NCBI RefSeq assembly: GCF_900110645.1
Contig: NZ_FOFB01000017.1
Coordinates: forward strand, 62,001-126,000
Direction: 5' to 3'
Length of the DNA: 64,000 nt
DNA from: Neolewinella agarilytica
GTDB taxonomy: Bacteria > Bacteroidota > Bacteroidia > Chitinophagales > Saprospiraceae
Position numbers and translations under genes: made by a program. The stretch's first letter is position 1; each line of letters starts with the position of its first letter. Shown in pieces: positions 1 through 6,288 of this stretch. The notes below the pieces were generated by a model. That model made no database searches. It was not told where the DNA came from and saw nothing but the letters and a program-made list of their open reading frames with translations.

Positions 1-36
1 TACGGTTTCGCGGGTGGGGATTTGAAAAGTTGCCAT
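1..36 (-). CDS. N-terminus of a gene running off the left edge (possibly carboxymuconolactone decarboxylase-like)
   Basis: An ATG on the minus strand at 36 opens a frame that reads MATFQIPTRETV and leaves the window at base 1. The start pattern (short hydrophobic stretch, then PTRE) resembles the first residues of carboxymuconolactone decarboxylase/peroxidase-related proteins of Bacteroidota, but twelve residues cannot prove a family. The sequence upstream of the ATG is A/T-rich, as expected for a promoter and leader here. Only existence is claimed; function is a guess. Confidence 0.3.
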   Translation of the reverse strand, partial: MATFQIPTRETV

Positions 37-158
37 AATAAAATTGATTTGATAATTATCGCCGTGGCTTCATTGCCTTGACGATGCAAAGGTGGAGCCA
101 GACGAGCCCTTTCCAATTATCAATTTCACCTGATGGCGTACCTATTTTTCCCGATCTG

Positions 159-608
159 CTATTTCCCTGCCGAGGGTGTGGTCGTGTTTCTGCGGAACCA
201 CTCCCGGCAGGCGTCCAGAGATAGAGCTCCGCTGGTTATTTCCATCGTGAGCTGTCTCCAGATGGCGGCCCGGTCTTTGGCGTGGGCGGGTACCTGCTGA
301 CCATTGTACTCCACCACTTTCAACTTCTTATGGAAGGTGCCGCCGTTGAGCCTGACGAAGGTGCGTGCGGCCAGCAAGGCAGTACGCGGGTTCGCATCGA
401 GGAAAATATGCTGGCTAATGATGCCGTACATGTATGCAGCGGCCTTGTCCCCCAGGTGAGGCAACCCGTCAGCGGCAATTTCTTCCAGCAGGGCGGTCAG
501 GGAATCCTGATTCGCCAGGTTGTCGGGTCCTTCAAACTGGCCACCATGCGCCTTTATCGTTCGCTCATTGAGATGGGCCAGGTCATTTTCGTTCAGGTAA
601 TCAATCAT
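159..608 (-). CDS. doc: Doc-type (Fic fold) toxin of a toxin-antitoxin pair
   Basis: A 149-residue protein, the usual size of Doc toxins. Residues about 67-76 read HIFLDANPRT, a good match to the Fic/Doc active-site loop HxFxDANKR (catalytic His, acidic Asp, Asn and Arg for nucleotide phosphates). Known Doc proteins are kinases that phosphorylate EF-Tu and stop translation. Here the Lys of the classical Doc loop is Pro, so activity cannot be assumed to be the same. The ATG overlaps the stop of the small upstream gene by ATGA (605-608), the usual arrangement of an antitoxin-toxin operon with translational coupling. Family assignment is firm; the exact chemistry is inference. Confidence 0.85.
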   Translation of the reverse strand: MIDYLNENDLAHLNERTIKAHGGQFEGPDNLANQDSLTALLEEIAADGLPHLGDKAAAYMYGIISQHIFLDANPRTALLAARTFVRLNGGTFHKKLKVVEYNGQQVPAHAKDRAAIWRQLTMEITSGALSLDACREWFRRNTTTPSAGK

Positions 609-772
609 TGGGCGAGTTTATGGAGCAAATCTGTTAGCGTGACGAAATCTTCATCAATCAGGGCGTCAATCTTAGCGCGCCGCTGCTTAATATCGTTTTG
701 CCGGCCGCTCTGATTGAGCTGCTGTACGAGGGATTTAAGATCGGGTTGTTGATCAGGAGTTGGCTCGGTCAT
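605..772 (-). CDS. Probable antitoxin partner of the Doc-type toxin
   Basis: A 55-residue protein starting with MTEPTPDQQP from the ATG at 770-772. It is mostly helical-looking and charged (DIKQRRAKIDALIDED, then a leucine-rich tail) and has no recognisable Phd/AbrB motif. The frame is open upstream to 907, but that extension (MKNIALQLLCFK...) overlaps a dispersed repeat at about 848-886 and looks non-coding, so the internal ATG is preferred. Its position directly before the toxin with a 4-base ATGA overlap is the main reason for calling it an antitoxin. No family was recognised. Confidence 0.6.
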   Translation of the reverse strand: MTEPTPDQQPDLKSLVQQLNQSGRQNDIKQRRAKIDALIDEDFVTLTDLLHKLAQ

Positions 773-847
773 ACTTGAAATAACGAACCTGAGTGAGGGA
801 AGTTTTCGGCGCGCATACCGCAATACTGACGGGACCTGTTTGGCGGC

Positions 848-886
848 GGCGCGCAGGTGCAAGGGAAAGTTTTTGAAGCAAAGAAG
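848..886 (+). repeat. Half copy of the CGCAGGTGCA palindromic repeat family
   Basis: The stretch begins GGCGCGCAGGTGCAAGGG and continues with a GTTTTTGAAGCAAAG tail. It matches, end to end, the left half of the full palindromes at 14585-14681 and 52291-52387 and the half copy at 35338-35380. It lies in the gap between the divergently transcribed toxin-antitoxin pair and the metallophosphoesterase gene. Confidence 0.6.
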
Positions 887-938
887 TTGCAAGGCAATAT
901 TTTTCATAGAACTTTGTTATTCAAAGTAAATAGTGAGC

Positions 939-1775
939 ATGATCTCCCGAAGAACTTTTCTCCGCACTACCGGCCTGCTCGCTGCCGGTGGGGTATTGGC
1001 GGGCCTGTACATCTGGCAGGTGGAGCCCTTTTGGCTGGAATTTGTCCGTCGAAAACTTCCCATCGTGGACTTGCCAAAGTCTTTAGTGGGCAAAACCCTG
1101 CTGCAGATCAGCGATATCCACGTCGGCAACCGGTTCGACTACCAATTTATCATTGACTCTTTTAAAAGAGTCTCGGCCCTGGAGCCGGACATTGTGGTGT
1201 ATACCGGTGATTTCGTGAGCTGGGAGGACGAGCAACAACTGCGGCAGCTCCGCGAAGTGATGGCTCATGCCGTAAAAGGGACACTCGGCACTTTTGCTAT
1301 TCTTGGCAACCATGATTACGGCCATAATTGGGGGGAGGAGACCGTTGGGGACGAGATTGTTGGTATCCTTAGCGGCGCTGATGTCCGTACACTACGCAAT
1401 GAGACGGTCGTCGTCAACGGGCTACACCTTACGGGTATTGATGACCTGTGGGGAACTAACTTTAACCCCAGTTCCGCCACAAGCGGTATTGACCCGGCTG
1501 CCGCCAACCTGGTTCTTTGCCACAACCCTGACGTCTGCGATATGGACGTCTGGAACGGCTACCGGGGCTGGATTCTCTCCGGCCACACTCACGGCGGACA
1601 ATGCAAGCCCCCCTTTTTACCGCCACCCCTGCTGCCGGTGAAAAACCGGCGCTACACCGCCGGTGCCTTTGATCTGGGAGATGGCCGTCAGTTGTACATT
1701 AATCGTGCGCTGGGACATAGCCAGCAGGTCCGCTTCAACGTCCGGCCGGAGATTACCGTCTTTACCCTGGCGTAA
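939..1775 (+). CDS. Exported (Tat) calcineurin-like metallophosphoesterase
   Basis: A 278-residue protein with all metallophosphoesterase blocks in order: SDIHVG (metal ligands Asp and His), TGDFV, GNHDYG, a CHNPD block and GHTHGG near the C-terminus. The N-terminus MISRRTFLR followed by a hydrophobic segment is a twin-arginine signal, so it probably folds with its metals in the cytoplasm and then acts in the periplasm or as a membrane-anchored enzyme. The arrangement resembles the YkuE/YaeI group of membrane-associated phosphoesterases; the substrate cannot be told. A GTG at 933 is an alternative start two codons upstream. The gene stands alone and its stop is followed directly by two hairpins (1776-1816). 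Confidence 0.85.
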   Translation: MISRRTFLRTTGLLAAGGVLAGLYIWQVEPFWLEFVRRKLPIVDLPKSLVGKTLLQISDIHVGNRFDYQFIIDSFKRVSALEPDIVVYTGDFVSWEDEQQLRQLREVMAHAVKGTLGTFAILGNHDYGHNWGEETVGDEIVGILSGADVRTLRNETVVVNGLHLTGIDDLWGTNFNPSSATSGIDPAAANLVLCHNPDVCDMDVWNGYRGWILSGHTHGGQCKPPFLPPPLLPVKNRRYTAGAFDLGDGRQLYINRALGHSQQVRFNVRPEITVFTLA

Positions 1776-1816
1776 GCTGCTTCCAGCAGCGACCGGCCAA
1801 AGCGCCTTCCAGGCGC
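1776..1816. repeat. Two tandem CTTCCAG-centred hairpins
   Basis: GCTGCTTCCAGCAGC (1776-1790) begins at the base after the stop codon of the phosphoesterase gene, and GCGCCTTCCAGGCGC (1802-1816) follows 11 bases later. Both are short stems around the same CTTCCAG centre, which recurs at 33998-34014. They sit between two convergent genes and could serve as a bidirectional terminator or be REP-like. Confidence 0.6.
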
Positions 1817-1833
1817 GCTAAAAACAGAGGTAT

Positions 1834-2328
1834 TTAACCCGCTGAAGGTAGAAAACGGATAATCTCCCCGGTGCCTACATTCGTAGGGCCTTCGTTAATA
1901 AACCATTTCTTACCAACTTTCAGGTAAGGCTCTATCCTCTGCGAGAGAATAAACCTAACGTTGACTTCGTAAGCTTTGCCCAATTCAAGTATGTCGGGTT
2001 CTTCAAATGAAATCTCTCCCATAAAGCACTCTACACGATCATCATATTCATCAAGGTGGAAAAAGTGATTAGGTCGGTATCCACTATAGATACCTGTACT
2101 TCGTCCATCTTCCGTAGGAGGGTTAAACCGAATTTTTGCTCTTACGGTGATCACATAAGGAGAGTTTTCTATGTCCAGATCAGTATAACTTGCGTAAGTG
2201 TATTTACTGTAAGCCATCAGATCAAAAACCTTGGAATTACCGGTATTCAACCATCTTTTGTAGATGAGTTTACCGTTCATGTACAGGTATAATTCGTTGT
2301 GCTCGGAGATTTCTTTTCTTACAACCAT
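1834..2328 (-). CDS. Stand-alone homologue of EF-Tu domain III
   Basis: A 164-residue protein from the ATG at 2326-2328 (the frame is open to 2385, but the added residues look non-coding). From about residue 60 onwards it aligns with the C-terminal beta-barrel of elongation factor Tu: EDGRSTGIYSGYRPNHFF corresponds to EGGRHTPFFKGYRPQFYF of E. coli EF-Tu, and the end NEGPTNVGTGEI to REGGRTVGAGVV. There is no GTPase domain and no domain II. The N-terminal 60 residues are unassigned. At the position of E. coli Thr382, the residue modified by Doc, this protein has Asn150. Two sample lines (2041-2100 and 2161-2220) each have 22 of 60 G+C bases, against 33 of 60 at 1081-1140, suggesting recent transfer. 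Function unknown. Confidence 0.75.
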   Translation of the reverse strand: MVVRKEISEHNELYLYMNGKLIYKRWLNTGNSKVFDLMAYSKYTYASYTDLDIENSPYVITVRAKIRFNPPTEDGRSTGIYSGYRPNHFFHLDEYDDRVECFMGEISFEEPDILELGKAYEVNVRFILSQRIEPYLKVGKKWFINEGPTNVGTGEIIRFLPSAG

Positions 2329-2407
2329 TACAAATCGATGGGTGGTTTTAAATGGCCAACAAACACATGAAAGTGGAAGTTGCAAATGTTCAACTTACCT
2401 TAGTTCC

Positions 2408-3379
2408 ATGCTTCGATTTCCCCTCCTTCTCCTCTGCTCCCTTATCCTCCTCTTTGCATCCTGCGGCCGCGCCCCCGAAAATAAAGGGGCGAAGGGGGAA
2501 GGGATAAAGGGCAATCTTCGTTTGGAAGAAACGAACGAAGAGTTACGTATTTTTCAACATGATCAGCCGGTATTGGCGTATCGCATCGCCTCTAATATGC
2601 CTGCTGACTTACCCGCTTATTACCAACGCACCGGCTTCCTTCATCCCATTTACAGCCCTTCCGGGCAGATTGTGTCCGACGGTTTTCCCGTTGGCTACGC
2701 CCACCAGAATGGCTTTTTCAGTGCCTGGACGAACACGACTTTTCGCGACAGTTTTGTTGACTTCTGGAATACGCACAAAGAGCTGGCCACGATAATGAAC
2801 GATGAGGTAGAAGAAACTATCGATGCTGATGGCTTCCTCGGCTTTAAATCTAACGTAACCCATCTGGTGAATGCTTACGGGTGGAAGGAGCCTGTGCTGG
2901 AAGAAAACCTCACCGTCCGCGTACACGACCGCAACGACGTCTTCGTCTGGGACGTCCGCAGCGAGCAAACCAACGTTACGAAAGACACGCTTTTCCTCAA
3001 CAAACACCTCTACGGCGGCCTCGGTATCCGAGGCAGCAAACACTGGAATCCGAAGGACACGGCCAACTTCCTTGCCCCCGCCGAATTCCTGACCAGCGAC
3101 GGCCTCACCGGCGATTCCGCCAACCACACCCACCCGGAATGGACCGCGATCTACGGAGACCTGCCCGGCGGCAAAGCCGGCATGGCCGTCATTCCTCATC
3201 CGGAGAACTTCCGCTGGCCCGTCGGCGTACGGGTACACCCCGAGTTGCCCTATTTTTCCGTTTCACCGGTTATCAGGGAAGGCTTTTTTATTGCACCGGG
3301 AGAGACCTGCCTGGCGCGGTACCGGGTGGTGGTTTTTGATGGGGAGGTGCCGGATTTAAATTCCTATTTCTGGAAGTAA
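2408..3379 (+). CDS. DUF6807/PmoA-family lipoprotein
   Basis: A 323-residue protein starting MLRFPLLLLCSLILLF, with lipobox FASC, so it should be lipid-anchored in the envelope. The ATG at 2408 places the signal peptide at the very N-terminus; the open frame further upstream has no signal and is ignored. The body (GFLHPIYSP, GLGIRGSKHWN, EFLTSDGLTGDSANHTHPEW, then HPENFRWP) follows the pattern of the DUF6807 family, often annotated methane oxygenase PmoA although no link to methane oxidation is known for these Bacteroidota members. A short low-complexity ENKGAKGEGIKGN linker follows the lipid anchor. A near-consensus TACCTTAG box lies just before the ATG. Confidence 0.75.
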   Translation: MLRFPLLLLCSLILLFASCGRAPENKGAKGEGIKGNLRLEETNEELRIFQHDQPVLAYRIASNMPADLPAYYQRTGFLHPIYSPSGQIVSDGFPVGYAHQNGFFSAWTNTTFRDSFVDFWNTHKELATIMNDEVEETIDADGFLGFKSNVTHLVNAYGWKEPVLEENLTVRVHDRNDVFVWDVRSEQTNVTKDTLFLNKHLYGGLGIRGSKHWNPKDTANFLAPAEFLTSDGLTGDSANHTHPEWTAIYGDLPGGKAGMAVIPHPENFRWPVGVRVHPELPYFSVSPVIREGFFIAPGETCLARYRVVVFDGEVPDLNSYFWK

Positions 3380-3467
3380 AGCCACAAAAAAACAAAATAA
3401 AGACATCAATAATGACCTGCTTGACGCTCCGACTTCTCCCAATACCAAATCTGCTGTCTGGGCAAAA

Positions 3468-3758
3468 GTGGGCGCAATAGGAGTTGCTGGAACAGTTTTG
3501 AGCACCTTAATCCGGCTGTACTACTTTAATTTTTTCGCAGGTAAAATTTCGCTGACGGACTCGCTCTCAATCCCTGGTTGGGTTTACAGCTTAGCCCGAG
3601 TTTCTGCTTTAGCAACCTTATGTGGAGTAGTGCTAACCGTCGCCCGTAAAGAACCAAAGAGTTCTTTTCGTTCTACAGTGATCAGCCTTGGCTCAGTATT
3701 ATTACTATTAATGTTGGTAGCAATAGCTTTCGCTTTTTACATGGATAACATGAGATAG
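3468..3758 (+). CDS. Small membrane protein of unknown function
   Basis: At least 96 residues with two or three hydrophobic segments (GAIGVAGTVLSTLIRLYYF, WVYSLARVSALATLCGVVL, VISLGSVLLLLMLVAIAFAF) and a short charged tail. GTG at 3468 is the only conventional start, but it leaves no hydrophilic N-terminus before the first helix. The same frame is open back to 3360 and reads a protein-like NNDLLDAPTSPNTKSAVWAK just upstream, without ATG, GTG or TTG. The true start may therefore be unusual, or a base change may have broken the start. No homologue recognised. Base composition is lower in G+C than its neighbours. Confidence 0.5.
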   Translation: MGAIGVAGTVLSTLIRLYYFNFFAGKISLTDSLSIPGWVYSLARVSALATLCGVVLTVARKEPKSSFRSTVISLGSVLLLLMLVAIAFAFYMDNMR

Positions 3759-3798
3759 GCAGAATAATGCCTGAAAAAGCTAGATGGCTCATCGTTTA

Positions 3799-4782
3799 CT
3801 ACCTATACCAGCTCGCAAAATCCTTAGCGAAGTAACTAATGATCACGCTCGCTCCCGCCCGACGAATGGAGAGCAGTGCTTCCGAGGCCGCAGATTGGTA
3901 GTCCAACCAACCTTTTTCCGCTGCGGCCAGCAACATTGCACATTCGCCGGACACATGGTAAGCGGCGATGGGCAGGTGGTGCGCGTCGGTGAGTTCCCGG
4001 ATGATGTCTAGGTAGTTGATGGCGGGTTTCACCATCAGGTAATCGGCGCCTTCGGCGGCGTCGAGGGCGGCTTCGCGGAGGGCTTCGCGGCGGTTGGCCG
4101 GGTCCATCTGGTAGGTCTTTTTGTCGGTGGGTACGTCTTCCAGCTGGCGGGGGGCGGAGTCCAGTGCATCGCGGAAGGGGCCGTAAAAGGCGCTGGCATA
4201 CTTGGCGCAATAACTCATGATGGAGGTGTCCGTAAAGCCTTCCGCGTCGAGGGCGCGGCGGATGCTTTCGATGCGGCCGTCCATCATTTCACTGGGGCCG
4301 ATGACGTCGAAACCGGCGCGGGCCTGGGCGACGGCCATGGCGTCTACGAGCGGTAACGTTTGGTCGTTGTCGATTTTACCGTTGACGACGAGGCCATCAT
4401 GACCATCAGTGCTGTAGGGGTCCAGGGCCACGTCGGAAATCAGGCAGATGTCCGGAAATTCTGCCTTTAGCCGGGTGGCTGCGTGCAGGTAGAAGTTCTC
4501 TTCGCTGGTGGCGTAGGTTCCGGTTTTATCCTTGTGCTCCTCGGGTACGGCGGGGAACATGATGAAGCTGTAAATACCGAGCTGGCGGCATTCAGCGACT
4601 TCTTTCACGACCTGATCGATACCCAGTCGGAAGGTGCCTGGCAGGCTTTTGATCGGCAGGCGGGCATCGGGTTCGGGCATCAGGAAGATAGGCTGTACGA
4701 GATGACCGGGCGTAAGCTCGGTTTCACGAATCTGAGCGCGGATGGCGGCGGACTGTCGGTTGCGGCGGGGACGGGAGAGCAT
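3799..4782 (-). CDS. hemB: Porphobilinogen synthase (delta-aminolevulinate dehydratase)
   Basis: A 327-residue enzyme that condenses two 5-aminolevulinates to porphobilinogen in haem and other tetrapyrrole synthesis. The start MLSRPRRNRQSAAIR is the usual HemB beginning; an ATG two codons upstream (4788) is possible. Both active-site lysines are present, in SYCAKYASAFYG (about 194) and YLMVKPA (about 252). The metal loop reads SDVALDPYSTDGHDG, with Ala/Asp in place of the three cysteines of zinc-dependent enzymes, so this is the zinc-independent, magnesium-type class. The gene is monocistronic here and carries a consensus -7 box upstream at 4865-4872. Confidence 0.97.
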   Translation of the reverse strand: MLSRPRRNRQSAAIRAQIRETELTPGHLVQPIFLMPEPDARLPIKSLPGTFRLGIDQVVKEVAECRQLGIYSFIMFPAVPEEHKDKTGTYATSEENFYLHAATRLKAEFPDICLISDVALDPYSTDGHDGLVVNGKIDNDQTLPLVDAMAVAQARAGFDVIGPSEMMDGRIESIRRALDAEGFTDTSIMSYCAKYASAFYGPFRDALDSAPRQLEDVPTDKKTYQMDPANRREALREAALDAAEGADYLMVKPAINYLDIIRELTDAHHLPIAAYHVSGECAMLLAAAEKGWLDYQSAASEALLSIRRAGASVIISYFAKDFASWYR

Positions 4783-4864
4783 AGTCAAAGAGTCAATCAG
4801 TCAGGTAGTCAATTAGTAGGCTGCCGCTCTTTGGAGCTGTCTCAGGCGGCAGATTGCTGGTGTG

Positions 4865-4872
4865 CAAAGGTA
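4865..4872 (-). promoter_or_regulatory. Bacteroidota-type -7 box for hemB
   Basis: On the minus strand this reads TACCTTTG, an exact match to TAnnTTTG, about 80 bases before the hemB start. The leader between them contains repeated TTGACT/CTGACT words and a CTGCCGC hairpin (about 4828-4859). Confidence 0.5.
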
Positions 4873-4977
4873 AGCAGGCCGAGGGCTTGCCTTCGTCATG
4901 GGGAGGGCATTTTTGGAGCCCTGCAATATTGGAAGGTGCAGGGGGAGTAAGACAAGCTGTGCTACAGATGAGCGGTA

Positions 4978-5874
4978 TTACCGGCCCCCAAAAAATGGTA
5001 TTAGAGCGGCAACTATCTCCCTGGCACAGTCTTCCTGCAAAAAATGCCCACCGCCCTTCAGGATGAGATGTGGCTGGCCCCTGGCTCCGGGAATGGATTT
5101 CTGAAAGTACTTCTCGACACCAATAGTAATGGGGTCAGAATCGGAGAATAGGGTCAGAAGGGGAAGCTGCAGCTCTCGCAATTTTGCCCAGGCAGCCCGG
5201 TTGGCGGGTGTAGCCGGGTCATTTGGTCTACTGGGCACAAGGCTAGGGAAAACGCGTACGCCAGCTTTATAGGTTTCGTCGGGGAAGGGGGCATCATAGG
5301 CTGCCATTTCCTGAATAGAGAGTTGGGAGACGGTGCCGACTTGCAACAGGCTCCCTACCGGGAAAGGATTCATGGTTGCGGTCATTGCTTTCCATTGCTC
5401 GAAGCCTTGGCCGAGGTTTTGATCGCCGGTAGGCATAAAAGTATTAGCTGCAGCTATCCGCTTAAAACGATCGGTATGCTCGGCCAGCAGGCGAAGACCG
5501 ATGAGGCCGCCCCAATCCTGAATGAAGAGGTTGATGTTGCGTAGATTCAAATGATCGAAAAGCAACTCCCGCACCCAGTCTACGTGGCGTTGGTAGGTGT
5601 AATCGCTTTCGGCAACGGGTTTGTCTGATTTGCCAAAGCCAATGAGATCAGGTGCAATAACACGGTAGCCCTCTGCGACCAGAAGTGGAATCATCTTTCG
5701 GTATAAGTAGCTCCACGAGGGTTCACCGTGGAGGCAAACGATGAGTTGATCGGCTCCGGGGTTCACATCCAGATAGTGCATCCGTAAACCGTGACTGACA
5801 TCAACGTAGTTTGGTGCAAAATTATAATTGCTCAGGTTTTTAAAGCGGTCGTCCGGGGTGCGGAGGAAATGCAT
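4978..5874 (-). CDS. Haloalkane dehalogenase
   Basis: A 298-residue alpha/beta-hydrolase matching haloalkane dehalogenases of subfamily I (DhlA-like), which hydrolyse carbon-halogen bonds to an alcohol and halide. Visible features: oxyanion-hole block HGEPSWSYLYR, nucleophile in FIQDWGG (Asp about 120, followed by the halide-binding Trp), acid in FSDSDPIT (Asp245/247) and base in GGHFLQED (His about 277). The N-terminus MHFLRTPDDRF is characteristic of the group. It has no signal peptide, so it is cytoplasmic. It is a single gene; a near-consensus -7 box (TACCTTTA) lies at 5896-5903 on the minus strand. Natural substrate unknown. Confidence 0.9.
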   Translation of the reverse strand: MHFLRTPDDRFKNLSNYNFAPNYVDVSHGLRMHYLDVNPGADQLIVCLHGEPSWSYLYRKMIPLLVAEGYRVIAPDLIGFGKSDKPVAESDYTYQRHVDWVRELLFDHLNLRNINLFIQDWGGLIGLRLLAEHTDRFKRIAAANTFMPTGDQNLGQGFEQWKAMTATMNPFPVGSLLQVGTVSQLSIQEMAAYDAPFPDETYKAGVRVFPSLVPSRPNDPATPANRAAWAKLRELQLPLLTLFSDSDPITIGVEKYFQKSIPGARGQPHLILKGGGHFLQEDCAREIVAALIPFFGGR

Positions 5875-6288
5875 GCCTGCTGTGTTTGAACTTGCTAAAG
5901 GTAGTGCTTTGGGTAGATAATTTTTAAAGAAAAGAAAGCTGTCTTGTAACCGATGACTTGAAAAAATTAGTCTGACTCCGGGGTGCCAGGACTGTTAAGT
6001 GCTAAGCGTAGAAAAAATTGGTTTTAGCCGTTCGAATAACACGGATGCTTGTGCATGAGCCCGCGTATATCTCCAAATGTATTGCTGAGAGGGTAGGCTC
6101 ATCTACTTCAATTGCAGACTCAGCAAAGAACGGGCAGAGTGGCACAGCCAGAATGTTACCTGCTGCATATTTTTTAAGGAGTTAGGGTGAGCTTAATCCC
6201 TTCATTAGTGCATTTTGGGGATACCTATCACGGCCCCTTTCTTATCTACTGCCGTATATTTCCACCTCAAAGCCCAACCATACCATTC
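5875..6288. other. Gap without a recognised gene
   Basis: About 410 bases between divergent genes. I see no convincing coding frame, tRNA or long inverted repeat. It should hold the promoters of both neighbours: a TACCTTTA box at 5896-5903 (minus) and a TATATTTC-like box shortly before the ATG at 6289. Confidence 0.4.

Noticed and set aside
282-713. 143-codon plus-strand frame opposite the toxin-antitoxin pair
   Set aside because: The minus strand holds a Doc active-site motif and an ATGA-coupled pair; the plus frame has no recognisable features.
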